Below are positions 16,529 to 25,338 of a DNA stretch of 64,000 nt, one piece after another. This stretch comes from an uncultured Oscillospiraceae bacterium (lineage in GTDB: Bacteria > Bacillota > Clostridia > Oscillospirales > Acutalibacteraceae). Within the stretch, counting starts at the first letter, position 1, and the number at the start of each line of letters is the position of its first letter. The stretch spans positions 13,685 through 77,684 of the forward strand of contig CAJJNV010000008.1 of NCBI GenBank assembly GCA_905193225.1. Direction: 5' to 3'. The position numbers and the translations under genes were made by a program. The notes beneath the pieces are model-generated. The model worked only from the letters and a program-made list of their open reading frames with translations. It ran no database searches and had not been told where the DNA came from.

Positions 16529-17712
16529 TTTTTGCTCACCCTCTTTTTAACCGAGCTTTGCCTCGATATTGAAAGCATAATTCCCATTTGCGCCAAAAGC
16601 ACAAGCAGCGCCGTTCCGCCGTAGCTGAAGAAAGGAAGGCTTATGCCGGTATTGGGAATGGTGTTTGTAACCACAAGCACGTTAAGCGCCGCCTGGAATC
16701 CCACCTGGAAGGTTATTCCGAGGGCCATAAGTCCTCCGAAACGATCGGGAGCACGGCGGGCAATAAGAATACCTCTCCACACAAGCACGCAGAATGCCGC
16801 AAGAATGGCAATCGCGCCGATAAGTCCCAGTTCTTCGCAAATGACCGAAAAGATAAAGTCATTGTGAGGTTCCGGAACCCACAGATATTTCTGTCTCGAT
16901 TGGCCGATTCCTCTTCCCCACAGTCCGCCCGATCCAATGGCCAAAATGGACTGAAGGGTCTGAAAGCCGTCGCCCTGGGGATCGAGACGGGGATTAAGCC
17001 ATACGTCGATTCTGGTCTGAGCATATGAAATAAGTCCGGTAGCCACAACAGCAATAAAACCTGCCGCAGCAATTCCGCCGCCCACTCCAAGCCAATAAAG
17101 ACGTATACCGCCCACGATCATCAGCACGGCGCCGATGGAAAACACCAGTACCGTAGCCGAAAGATGAGGTTCCTTCAAAAGCAATCCGCAGTATATCGCA
17201 AGCAGTATCATAAAGGGAAGTATTCCCGATTTAAAGGTTTTCATCTTTTCCTTTTTGATTGAAATGAGGTAGGAAAAAAGCAGGATTATCGCAAACTTTG
17301 CAACCTCTGACGGCTGAAAGGAAAAGGATCCCACCCCTATCCAGCGGTGAACGTTGTTTCGCTCGGGAAATGCAAAAACCGCAACAAGCATCAGTCCCGC
17401 CACAACATATAATATCCATGGCAGATGAAATTTTTTAAGCCATCGGTAGTCGAAAAATGACAGCACGATCATAACCGCCACACCGACCACCGCAAAAAGC
17501 GCCTGATTGCCGATAAATTTATAGCTGTTTCCGTCGTAGTTATAGTATGCATAGGCATAGCTCGACGAAAAGAGCATAACAAGACCCACCGTAAGCAGTA
17601 AAATGACCATACCGAAAAAGGTCATATCCATTTTACCCTTTGAGGCAATGTTATTTTCACTTTTCTTTTCGGCAATGACATTATCAATTTGTTGACTTTC
17701 CGGTGAAATCAT
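16525..17712 (-). CDS. ftsW: SEDS-family septal glycosyltransferase FtsW
   Basis: FtsW polymerises lipid II at the septum with its class B PBP. The 395-residue protein has about ten membrane helices, the SEDS motif 'GVGSFSFQPSEVAKFA', the extracellular-loop block 'GGLWGRGIGQSRQKY' with 'PEPHNDFIFSVICEELG' and the C-terminal 'NTIPNTGISLPFFSYGG'. AGGAGG precedes the ATG. Its place directly before murG in the division cluster favours FtsW over RodA. Confidence 0.94.
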   Translation of the reverse strand: MISPESQQIDNVIAEKKSENNIASKGKMDMTFFGMVILLLTVGLVMLFSSSYAYAYYNYDGNSYKFIGNQALFAVVGVAVMIVLSFFDYRWLKKFHLPWILYVVAGLMLVAVFAFPERNNVHRWIGVGSFSFQPSEVAKFAIILLFSYLISIKKEKMKTFKSGILPFMILLAIYCGLLLKEPHLSATVLVFSIGAVLMIVGGIRLYWLGVGGGIAAAGFIAVVATGLISYAQTRIDVWLNPRLDPQGDGFQTLQSILAIGSGGLWGRGIGQSRQKYLWVPEPHNDFIFSVICEELGLIGAIAILAAFCVLVWRGILIARRAPDRFGGLMALGITFQVGFQAALNVLVVTNTIPNTGISLPFFSYGGTALLVLLAQMGIMLSISRQSSVKKRVSKK

Positions 17713-17742
17713 AATTTCCTCCTAAATGTAATATGAACTGGT

Positions 17743-18786
17743 CTACATTCCGAAGTAAACGAGCAAGATCGCCGCGACACAGCCCAAAAGGGTCACACCC
17801 GAGAAAACCGTAACGATCTTGTTTTCGCTCCATCCGCTCATTTCAAAGTGATGATGGATGGGGGTCATTTTGAAAATTCTTTTCTTGGTTTTTTTGTAAT
17901 AGGTAACCTGAATTATGACCGAAAGGGCCTCAAGCAGGTACAAAATCCCTGCAAGCAGCAGAACTATCGGATAGCCGGTTGAAAAGGCCAGCGCAACCAC
18001 CGCTCCTCCGAGGAAAAGGGATCCGGTATCGCCCATAAACACCTTGGCAGGCTTTAAATTCCAGCAAAGGAATCCGCAGCATCCGCCCGCAACCGAGCAG
18101 GCAAGCACACTGAGGGCTCTGTTTTGAAGTATTCCCGAAAGAACCATAAAGCATACCGAAATTACCATAGTAACCGAGCTGCAAAGTCCGTCGATACCGT
18201 CGGTAAGGTTAACGGCGTTGACAAATCCGTATATAAACAGCAGCGCAATGGGCCAGTATATAAGGCCTATACCCTTAGACACGTCCACCGCTCCCACAAA
18301 GGGGATCTTGGTAACCGTATCCCCCGAAAGTGCAAGACAGGTGAGGTATGCCGCCGACACAAGAAACTGCAGAACGGTTTTTTGCTTTGCGGTAAGGCCG
18401 AGATTTCTTTTTTTAACAACCTTGATATAATCGTCAATAAAGCCGATGAGTCCGAAAGACAGCGCCATAACCGCTCCCGCCCCTGCTCTTATAACAAAGA
18501 TACGGTGCTGAGGGGTAGTGGATGTCAGCTGTGCGTAAAATCCACTGTCCCCTTTTATTCCGATGGCGAGCAGCGTGGTCACAATAATGGAAAAAATAAT
18601 GCCGATTATAAACATTATTCCCCCCATTGTGGGTGTGCCCTGCTTAGACTTGTGCCAGTTGGGACCGATGTCAAGAATGGTCTGACCAAACTTCAACCTG
18701 TGAAGAAAAGGGACGATAATAAGCCCCAAAAGTGCGGTGGTCAGAAAGCCGAGGGCCACGGCCACTATCGAATAAACAGTATCCAT
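17743..18786 (-). CDS. mraY: Phospho-MurNAc-pentapeptide translocase MraY
   Basis: MraY links UDP-MurNAc-pentapeptide to undecaprenyl phosphate, forming lipid I. The 347-residue protein has ten membrane helices and the family motifs 'GTPTMGGIMFI', 'GFIDDYIKVVKKRNLGL' with the catalytic aspartate pair, 'NAVNLTDGIDGLC' and 'MTPIHHHFEMSGWSE'. The start at 18786 is preferred because AGGA lies 8 bases upstream; the ATG two codons earlier touches the ribosome site. It follows murE by about 10 bases. Confidence 0.95.
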   Translation of the reverse strand: MDTVYSIVAVALGFLTTALLGLIIVPFLHRLKFGQTILDIGPNWHKSKQGTPTMGGIMFIIGIIFSIIVTTLLAIGIKGDSGFYAQLTSTTPQHRIFVIRAGAGAVMALSFGLIGFIDDYIKVVKKRNLGLTAKQKTVLQFLVSAAYLTCLALSGDTVTKIPFVGAVDVSKGIGLIYWPIALLFIYGFVNAVNLTDGIDGLCSSVTMVISVCFMVLSGILQNRALSVLACSVAGGCCGFLCWNLKPAKVFMGDTGSLFLGGAVVALAFSTGYPIVLLLAGILYLLEALSVIIQVTYYKKTKKRIFKMTPIHHHFEMSGWSENKIVTVFSGVTLLGCVAAILLVYFGM

Positions 18787-18796
18787 ACTCATCTTC

Positions 18797-20227
18797 CTAT
18801 TTCAAATTCTTAATGGCATCGGCCACAATTTCCCGTTCGTCAAGATGAATGGTCTCATCCTTCAAAACCTGATATGTCTCGTGGCCCTTTCCGGCCAGAA
18901 GTATCATGTCTCCCGGCTGTGACGTCATAATAGCGTGACGAACAGCCTCTTCGCGGTCGGCAATGGTCTCAACGGGCACGTCGCTGCCCTCTATTCCGGC
19001 CATAACATCCTTAATTATCTCCTCGGGATCCTCCGAGCGGGGATTGTCGGAGGAAACAATAACCTTATCGGAATTTTCCACCGCCAGCCTTCCCATAACA
19101 GGGCGCTTGGTTTTATCTCTTTCGCCGCCGCAGCCGAAAACGGTCACAAGGCGGCCTTTTTTGACTTCATTCAAGGTCTGCATAATTTTAAGCAGACCGT
19201 CCGGAGTGTGGGCATAATCTATAACAACGGTGAAATCCCTGCCGGTGGGAACGACCTCCGCCCTGCCCTTGACCTTCGGCCCGTCGCACAAAGCATCGAC
19301 CACTCCCGCAAAAGGAAGTCCCAGCGCCACTGCACAAACGCCCGCAGCCATGGCATTATAAACCGAAAATTCTCCCGGAGTTTTGAAATGCACACGACCG
19401 ATAACACCGTCGCCGCAAAGCTCAAAGTCCACGCCGTCAACCCTCTGACAAATGGATTGCGCCTTAAATGTGGCGTCCTTTTCGACGGCGTATGTATAAA
19501 CATCGCAGTCGCAGGCGTCGATTATATCTTTGGCATATTTGTCATCGGCATTTACAACCGCCTTTGTGCAAAGGCTGAAAATTCTCTTTTTAACGTTAAG
19601 ATAGTTTTCCATGGTCTTGTGATAGTCCAGATGATCCTGGGTAAGGTTTGTAAAGACACAGGCGGAATATCTAAGACCGTACACCCTTTTCATATCAATG
19701 GCATGGGAAGAAACCTCCATAACCGCATAATCGCAGTCGGCCGCCACCATAAGCGAGAAGAGCGAATGAAGCTCGTAGGGATCGGGAGTGGTATTTTTTG
19801 CGGGAAGAATCTCGTCGCCGATCATATTCTGAACGGTGCCGATAAGTCCGACCTTGTGTCCGAAATGCTCCAATATCGATTTAAGCACCGTGCAGGTGGT
19901 GGTCTTTCCGTTTGTTCCGGTAACGCCCACTATCTTGAGCTTTTTGGCGGGATGTCCGAAATATGCGGCGCACATAAGTGCGTAGGCCTTGCGGCTGTCC
20001 TCAACGATAAGCTGATTTTCAAGTCCCACATCATGCTCGCAGATAACGACTGCGGCACCGTGCTCGGCGGCGGTCTTTGCAAACTTGTGTCCGTCGGCCG
20101 TTACACCGTTTATACACACAAAGGCATCGCCCTTGTCGACCTTTCGCGAATCCTTTTTGACGTTGGCTATCTCGATTTCCGAAAAACGACTGCCCGCCGC
20201 CTCGGTTAAAAGCTCCTTAAGTTTCAT
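18797..20227 (-). CDS. murE: UDP-MurNAc-tripeptide ligase MurE, meso-DAP type
   Basis: MurE adds the third amino acid to the peptidoglycan stem. The 476-residue Mur ligase has the ATP loop 'GVTGTNGKTTTCTVLKS', the central 'EVSSHAIDMKRV' and the substrate-selecting motif 'SSDNPRSEDPEEI'. DNPR is the meso-diaminopimelate form; lysine-adding enzymes differ there. This predicts a DAP-type wall. GGAGTAGG precedes the ATG. MurF, MurD and MurC, which usually follow, are not in this cluster. Confidence 0.95.
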   Translation of the reverse strand: MKLKELLTEAAGSRFSEIEIANVKKDSRKVDKGDAFVCINGVTADGHKFAKTAAEHGAAVVICEHDVGLENQLIVEDSRKAYALMCAAYFGHPAKKLKIVGVTGTNGKTTTCTVLKSILEHFGHKVGLIGTVQNMIGDEILPAKNTTPDPYELHSLFSLMVAADCDYAVMEVSSHAIDMKRVYGLRYSACVFTNLTQDHLDYHKTMENYLNVKKRIFSLCTKAVVNADDKYAKDIIDACDCDVYTYAVEKDATFKAQSICQRVDGVDFELCGDGVIGRVHFKTPGEFSVYNAMAAGVCAVALGLPFAGVVDALCDGPKVKGRAEVVPTGRDFTVVIDYAHTPDGLLKIMQTLNEVKKGRLVTVFGCGGERDKTKRPVMGRLAVENSDKVIVSSDNPRSEDPEEIIKDVMAGIEGSDVPVETIADREEAVRHAIMTSQPGDMILLAGKGHETYQVLKDETIHLDEREIVADAIKNLK

Positions 20228-20248
20228 AACACCCTACTCCTTATATTT

Positions 20249-22486
20249 TTATTCGGCCACATCGGTATATTTGAAATACACCGTAATAACCGAGCCGTAT
20301 TCCACTGTTTCGCCTGCATCGCGGCTCTGTTTATAGCAAACGGCGCCGTTCTTATTATTGTCTCTAAGTCCGTATAAATCAACCGTCAGTCCAACGTCGG
20401 CAGCCTTTTGCTCAGCTTCCGACGGCGACATTCCCGAAAAATCAGGCACGGTGACAGTACTCTGTTCATCATCCTCGGTGGTGTAAAGCACAACGCTTCC
20501 ACCCGAGGGACTGGCCGTTCCTGCCGCAGGATTCTGACGAAGAATCGTATCTCCGTCACCCTTAACGGTGGCCGAAAGTCCCGCCGCAGAAATGGTCTGC
20601 TTAGCCTTTTCAACATCCATTCCAACCGTTTCGGGAACGGTCTTGTTAATGCTTTCATATTCGCTGTCGGTATACTTTGCCTCAACCCCGAGATAGGGCA
20701 GGATTTCTCCCATTATGGAGGATGCAACAGGTGCCGAAACGGCGCTTCCGTAGTATGCTCCCGCCCTCGGCTCGTCGATTATGACGATTATGGCATACTC
20801 GGGATCGTCGGCCGGAGCATATCCGCAGAAGGATGCGACATAAAGCATTGTTCCCGATTCATCCACCTTGTCTATCTTTTGGGATGTACCGGTCTTTCCG
20901 CACATTCTGTATCCCGCCACATAGGCGTTTTTTCCCGACCCGTTTTCAACAACCGAGCTGAGGCAGGTGCTGATGATCTGTGAAGTTTCCTCCGAAACCA
21001 CCTGTCTGAGCTTTTCGGTGGAGAAGCTTTGCGTGACATTTCCGTTGCTGTCGAGAATTTCCTTAACAATGTGGGGCTTAACATAGTATCCCCCGTTTGC
21101 CACCGCCGAAACCGCAGAAATCATCTGCATGGGCGTGATTCTGAAGGTCTGACCGAAGGATTCCGATGCAAGCTCAACCGGTCCCATATTGTCGGCGGTA
21201 TAATAAACGCCGGTAGTTTCTCCGGGAAGGTCGATGCCGGTTTTTTGGGTAAATCCAAAGGCCTTAAAGTAATTATAAAAAAGATTTGGACCAAGTCTCT
21301 GACCGATTTCGATAAAGGCGGGGTTGCAGGAATTTTCAAAAATGTTGATAAAGCTCTGCGCCCCGTGACCGCTAAGCTGATGGCAGTTATACCGCGTTCC
21401 GGCAATAACAATGTAACCCGGGCAGTTGAATGTCGAACTTGTGGAAACCTTTTTTTCTTCAAGAGCGGCCGAACCGGTTATAATCTTGAAAACCGATCCC
21501 GGCTCATATGTATCGGTAATGGCCTTGTTTTTCCATTGCTCAGATAAAAGCGACGTGCGCTTTGCTGAAATTTCTTTTTGGTCGGTGGAGCTTGCCGAAA
21601 GTTCCTCCATGGTCTTTTTGTCGGTCTCGCTGTAAAGGGTGAATGGCTCATTGGGATCGAAATCGGGTTTAACCGCCATTCCCAGCACATCACCGGTGTT
21701 GACATTCATAACCACAACGCATCCGCGGTTTCCGGCATTGTTTTCGGTCACTGCCTCGTCAAGATATTTTTCACAGACGTGCTGAACATATTCGTCAATG
21801 GTCAGCTTTACCGATCCGCCGGGAGTAGCCTCCACCATCGTTTCATAGTTGAAGGGCATATCCCCGCCCCTGGCATTTCTCGAAGCCACAAGCTTGCCGG
21901 GGATACCCTCAAGGGTGGAATCGTATTGATACTCAATACCGCTCAGCCCCTGATTGTCGTCGCCGACGAATCCGAGCACGGTCGAAGCCATATTTCCGTT
22001 AGGATAATAGCGTTTTGTGGATGTTTCAAGACCGATGATGTCGCCCAGCTTGTTTTCCGAAATAAAGGTTCTGACCTTTTCGGCCGCGTCGTTCTCGATC
22101 TTGGACTTAACACGCTCATAAGCCGTCTGCTTTTGAGTCTGAGAAAGCACCTTTTCGGCGTCAATCTCTAAAATCTCAGCAAGCCCGTCGGCAACAAGAC
22201 GGGCTTTTTCAGTATCTTCAATATTTTTCGGAACGATATAAACCGTCCATACCGTGGCGCTTGTGGCAAGGATTTTGCCGTTGCAGTCAAGGATGTCGCC
22301 TCTTTCGGCGGTAAGCGAAACGGTGCTGAGCTGCTGCTCGGCCGCCTCGATGGAGTTTTCTTTTCCGTGGATTATCATTATATTAAAAAGGCTGACGCCG
22401 CACACGCCCACGAGAATTATCGAAAGGGTCACCGCCACGGCTATCATACGGTTGCACATTTGCTGGGTCGGACTCTTTTTAGCCAA
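20249..22486 (-). CDS. ftsI: Class B penicillin-binding protein with two PASTA domains (FtsI/SpoVD type)
   Basis: This 745-residue transpeptidase cross-links septal peptidoglycan. It has one N-terminal membrane helix (about 14-34), a pedestal domain beginning 'AERGDILDCNGKILATS', and a transpeptidase domain with 'PGSVFKI' (catalytic serine in SxxK), 'SCN' and 'KTGTSQK'. Two PASTA domains follow (from about 605, 'VPETVGMDVEKAKQTI', and about 675, 'VPDFSGMSPSEAEQKA'). The start codon is TTG after AGGAGTGG. One gene may serve both vegetative division and sporulation here, since only one class B enzyme is in the cluster. It has an extra promoter at 22573-22601. Confidence 0.93.
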   Translation of the reverse strand: MAKKSPTQQMCNRMIAVAVTLSIILVGVCGVSLFNIMIIHGKENSIEAAEQQLSTVSLTAERGDILDCNGKILATSATVWTVYIVPKNIEDTEKARLVADGLAEILEIDAEKVLSQTQKQTAYERVKSKIENDAAEKVRTFISENKLGDIIGLETSTKRYYPNGNMASTVLGFVGDDNQGLSGIEYQYDSTLEGIPGKLVASRNARGGDMPFNYETMVEATPGGSVKLTIDEYVQHVCEKYLDEAVTENNAGNRGCVVVMNVNTGDVLGMAVKPDFDPNEPFTLYSETDKKTMEELSASSTDQKEISAKRTSLLSEQWKNKAITDTYEPGSVFKIITGSAALEEKKVSTSSTFNCPGYIVIAGTRYNCHQLSGHGAQSFINIFENSCNPAFIEIGQRLGPNLFYNYFKAFGFTQKTGIDLPGETTGVYYTADNMGPVELASESFGQTFRITPMQMISAVSAVANGGYYVKPHIVKEILDSNGNVTQSFSTEKLRQVVSEETSQIISTCLSSVVENGSGKNAYVAGYRMCGKTGTSQKIDKVDESGTMLYVASFCGYAPADDPEYAIIVIIDEPRAGAYYGSAVSAPVASSIMGEILPYLGVEAKYTDSEYESINKTVPETVGMDVEKAKQTISAAGLSATVKGDGDTILRQNPAAGTASPSGGSVVLYTTEDDEQSTVTVPDFSGMSPSEAEQKAADVGLTVDLYGLRDNNKNGAVCYKQSRDAGETVEYGSVITVYFKYTDVAE

Positions 22487-22572
22487 AAAACGCCACTCCT
22501 TTTTAAAAATTAAACAATCGGGCGAAATATTTCATCCGCCCGCAATTCAAGTGTATTTATTTATTAAAATAT

Positions 22573-22601
22573 ATTATATCACAAATCCATAGCAAAAGCA
22601 A
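22573..22601 (-). promoter_or_regulatory. Internal promoter before the PBP gene
   Basis: On the minus strand TTGCTT and TATAAT are 17 bases apart and lie between ftsL and the PBP gene. A hairpin cgggcg/cgcccg (22519-22542) sits in the resulting leader. Confidence 0.6.
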
Positions 22602-22750
22602 TTCAGATTCTCACAAATAGATTTATGTCGATCACGCCGTTTTTATAACCATTAAACCCCGGCAGCTGCTTGTCTTTCCTGCTCTTTTCACCGTTTAAAC
22701 ACAGCCTTTCGCCCGCGAAAAAAGCAGCATCCTTTCAAAAGCCCCGGCGG

Positions 22751-22810
22751 CATATCTTAAAATACATCTTAAAACGCATCTTAGAACGCATCTTAGAACG
22801 CATCTTAGAA
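22751..22810. repeat. 12 bp tandem repeat at the ftsL stop codon
   Basis: Five units of cgcatcttagaa follow one another, three exact and two diverged. On the minus strand each unit contains the in-frame Phe-stop of ftsL, so the array looks like repeated copying of the end of ftsL into the gap before the PBP gene. The rest of the gap holds the internal promoter. Confidence 0.85.
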
Positions 22811-23260
22811 CAAATCAGCAATCTTTTCAAAGATGTTTTTATTATCCTCGGCCACTTCAACCGAATCCTCATCGCAGATGTTGATGTAGCCGGTCTGCAC
22901 ACCGGTGGCCTTTTGCATTTCCTTTTCCTTTGCGACGTTTTCGATGTTGTTAAAGGAAACGATGGAGCTAAGTTCAACATTAAGGCGGCTTTCCTCCTGT
23001 TTAAGGGCGGTTATCTGCTCATTTGCGGCATTGATCTGTGCACAGACCTCGGAATTTTTGATCTGTCCGTGGATTTGTATAACAATGAGGGTCAAAACGA
23101 TGGTCGCCACCGCACCGATTTTAAGCTTGGCCTTAAGACCGGCATTATGAGAACTTCTGTGACGATTGCGATTTTCGGGCAAACGAATAACCTTTGCCTC
23201 GTTCTTTTTGGGAGCAAATTTTTCAAAATCGTATGCTGCGTTGTCATAAAATCTATTCAC
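22805..23260 (-). CDS. ftsL: Cell division protein FtsL (septum formation initiator family)
   Basis: The 151-residue single-pass protein has a basic cytoplasmic tail, one membrane helix ('IGAVATIVLTLIVIQIHG', about 48-65) and an extracellular coiled coil ('NAANEQITALKQEESRLNVEL') with the 'NIENVAKEKEMQKATGVQTG' block typical of clostridial FtsL. It activates the septal synthase with DivIB. The start is GTG after AAGGAA. Position between rsmH and the PBP gene confirms the assignment despite weak sequence conservation in this family. Confidence 0.85.
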   Translation of the reverse strand: MNRFYDNAAYDFEKFAPKKNEAKVIRLPENRNRHRSSHNAGLKAKLKIGAVATIVLTLIVIQIHGQIKNSEVCAQINAANEQITALKQEESRLNVELSSIVSFNNIENVAKEKEMQKATGVQTGYINICDEDSVEVAEDNKNIFEKIADLF

Positions 23261-23397
23261 AAAAGTTCCTTCTTTCTATATTTATACGCCGGTCATTTCC
23301 CGGCCGGCCGTCTGTCTGCACGTTCATCAATCGATATGTTGATCGGGCTGATTTATCGGTGCATTTATCCGTATTTTCCCTGCGTATTTTATTTTTT

Positions 23398-24324
23398 TTA
23401 ATTTATCCGCCTGATAGCCCGCAGTTTTGCACTGCGCGAACGGGGGTTTTCCGAAAGTTCCTGTTCGCTTGCCGTTTTTGGCCGGCGGAAAACCAGTTGT
23501 GCAAAGGGTACCTTTCCGCAAACGCACACCGGAAAATCCGGCGGGCAGGTGCATCCCTTGCAAAGAGAAGTAAAGCGCTGTTTAACCATCCTATCCTCAA
23601 GGGAATGGAAGGTTATAACCGCTAAAACGCCGCCGATTTTAAGCAGCCCCTTAGCATCGTCAAGTCCCTTTGAAAGAGCATCAAGCTCCCCGTTAACCGC
23701 AATTCTCAGCGCCTGAAAGCTCTGTCTTGCCGGATGTCCCTTTCTCCGTTCCTTGGCGGGAACGCTTTCGGAAATTATCTCGGCAAGCTGCAATGTGGAG
23801 ACAATGGGCTGTTTTTCCCTTTCTCTGACTATTGCGGCGGCGATACGGCGGGAATACTGTTCCTCACCGTATTCAAAAAAGATTTTGGAAAGCTCATTTT
23901 CCGAAAGGCCGGCCACAAGATCGGCCGCCGTCGGTCCCGATTTGCTCATTCGCATATCGAGCGGCGCGTCGTTATGGAAAGAAAAGCCTCTTTCGGGAGC
24001 ATCCAGCTGATATGACGAAACACCGATGTCAAGCAGTATTCCGTCGACCTCATCAATGCCGAGCCCCTCGGCAATTTGTTTCATCTCAGAAAAATTTCCC
24101 TCAATCACCCTTGCCTGCGGATATGGCGAAAGACGTTTTGCCGCCGCATTTAAAGCATCGGGATCGCGGTCGATGGAAATAAGACGGCCGCTTTCAAGGC
24201 GCTTTGCGATTTGCTCGCTGTGCCCGCCCCCGCCGGCGGTTCCGTCGATATAGATTCCGTCTTTTTTTATGTCGAGTGCATCTATTGTTTCTTCAAGCAG
24301 CACGGGCTTGTGACAAAATTCCAT
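23398..24324 (-). CDS. rsmH: 16S rRNA (cytosine1402-N4)-methyltransferase RsmH
   Basis: RsmH (MraW) methylates C1402 in the ribosomal P site. The 308-residue product opens with 'HKPVLLEETIDAL', then the SAM-binding 'YIDGTAGGGGHSEQIAKRL', and has 'GILLDIGVSSYQLD', 'ERGFSFHNDAPLDMRM' and the C-terminal 'FHSLEDRMVKQRF' and 'NPRSRSAKLRAIRRI'. GGAGCAGG precedes the ATG. It follows mraZ by about 11 bases. Confidence 0.96.
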   Translation of the reverse strand: MEFCHKPVLLEETIDALDIKKDGIYIDGTAGGGGHSEQIAKRLESGRLISIDRDPDALNAAAKRLSPYPQARVIEGNFSEMKQIAEGLGIDEVDGILLDIGVSSYQLDAPERGFSFHNDAPLDMRMSKSGPTAADLVAGLSENELSKIFFEYGEEQYSRRIAAAIVREREKQPIVSTLQLAEIISESVPAKERRKGHPARQSFQALRIAVNGELDALSKGLDDAKGLLKIGGVLAVITFHSLEDRMVKQRFTSLCKGCTCPPDFPVCVCGKVPFAQLVFRRPKTASEQELSENPRSRSAKLRAIRRIN

Positions 24325-24335
24325 TTCCCTGCTCC

Positions 24336-24761
24336 TTAAATGTAATTGATTTGTTCAAGCAGCCCGCGTATATCCTCGTCTGTAATGGCCTTCTGAGCCT
24401 CGTCCCACTTTGCGGGCTCCCATATTTCTGCGTGATTGGATGCACCGATAACAACCGCCTGTTTGCCGATTCCGGCGCGATTGCGAAGTTCGGTGGGGAT
24501 GATCACCCTGCCCTGGAGGTCAGGCTCGACCTCGAAGGAATAGGCGTTGAAAAAGCGGGAAAGCTTTTCGGCTGCGGTAAAGGAAAGGGTGCTTCTGATG
24601 GCGGTGTTGAATTTTTCCCATTCGGTTTGAGAGAAGATGTAAAGACAGCTGTCAAGACCGACGGTTAAAAAGAACGAATCGCCAAGCTCGGCGCGGAATT
24701 TGACCGGAACGGCCATTCTTCCCTTTGCGTCAACCGAGTGACGGTAGATTCCGTTAAGCAC
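24336..24761 (-). CDS. mraZ: Transcriptional regulator MraZ
   Basis: MraZ is the AbrB-fold regulator that binds repeats upstream of its own division operon. The 141-residue product has two half-domains with the 'DAKGRMAVPVKFR' and 'DLQGRVIIPTELR' motifs (DxxGR), the DNA-contacting signatures. The start is GTG, 6 bases after AAAGGAG. It is the first gene of the cluster, so it probably controls the promoter at 25091-25119. Confidence 0.95.
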   Translation of the reverse strand: MLNGIYRHSVDAKGRMAVPVKFRAELGDSFFLTVGLDSCLYIFSQTEWEKFNTAIRSTLSFTAAEKLSRFFNAYSFEVEPDLQGRVIIPTELRNRAGIGKQAVVIGASNHAEIWEPAKWDEAQKAITDEDIRGLLEQINYI

Positions 24762-25084
24762 ACTGCCATCTCCTTTCCCAAACGTTTTTTAAAACTAAAG
24801 AAAAATCAACAAGTCAAAAATGAATTAACAAAGTAGGCAATCAAAAGCAATTGATACGCCCGATAATGATTTCAGAAGATTTCAAATGATTCTCAATCCC
24901 ATCAAGGCCGTTTAGCAATCCGATCACCGAAAGCTTTTCAGACTATCAAAGCCTATTAGCACCCATATCATTGAAAGATTTAATTACCGGACAACTTAAT
25001 TGCCGGAGAAACCACCCTCAAAAGGGTTTAAATCAGATCAAAAATCACCACAAAGACACACTTTTACGCTAAAAGTGCCTCTGT
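24762..25084 (-). other. Long untranslated leader of the division cluster
   Basis: About 320 bases lie between the predicted transcript start and mraZ. They hold a small hairpin (cactttta-gcg-taaaagtg near 25060-25080) and G-rich boxes, GTGTG and GTGGTG spaced by 5 bases near 25050, which loosely resemble the repeated GTGG-type sites bound by MraZ in other bacteria. No open frame with a ribosome site is apparent. Confidence 0.4.
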
Positions 25085-25090
25085 ATCCCC

Positions 25091-25119
25091 ATTATAACGT
25101 GATGCAATGTAAAAATCAA
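25091..25119 (-). promoter_or_regulatory. Main promoter of the division and cell-wall cluster
   Basis: On the minus strand TTGATT and TATAAT are separated by 17 bases. It lies just downstream of the terminators that end the preceding dockerin gene. Confidence 0.75.
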
Positions 25120-25189
25120 GAGTTTTTTATATAAAAAAACAAATTTATTAGTTTTTTTCTTAAAAATCAAAAAGAAAGCAAAACAGAAA

Positions 25190-25214
25190 ATAAAAAAGCC
25201 CGCAAAAAGCGGGC
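25190..25214 (-). terminator. Second terminator behind the large dockerin gene
   Basis: gcccgc and gcgggc pair over 6 bases with a five-base loop, followed on the minus strand by TTTTTTATTTT. Confidence 0.85.
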
Positions 25215-25258
25215 CTAAAAACGAAATTAAATAAAAAATATAATAATACAAAACAGCG

Positions 25259-25292
25259 CAAAAAAACGGCGCCCCGTAAAACGGAACGCCGC
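25259..25292 (-). terminator. First terminator behind the large dockerin gene
   Basis: cggcgccccgt pairs with acggaacgccg (two G-U type positions), followed on the minus strand by seven T. With the next hairpin it insulates the division cluster. Confidence 0.85.
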
Positions 25293-25338
25293 TTTTATTA
25301 ATGTTTGTTTTCCGACAATTTAAATCTTTCGAATTAAA

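Noticed and set aside
22735..22980. An 81-codon minus-strand ORF with repeated 'KMRS' residues
   Set aside because: It is the out-of-frame reading of the end of ftsL and of the 12 bp array.
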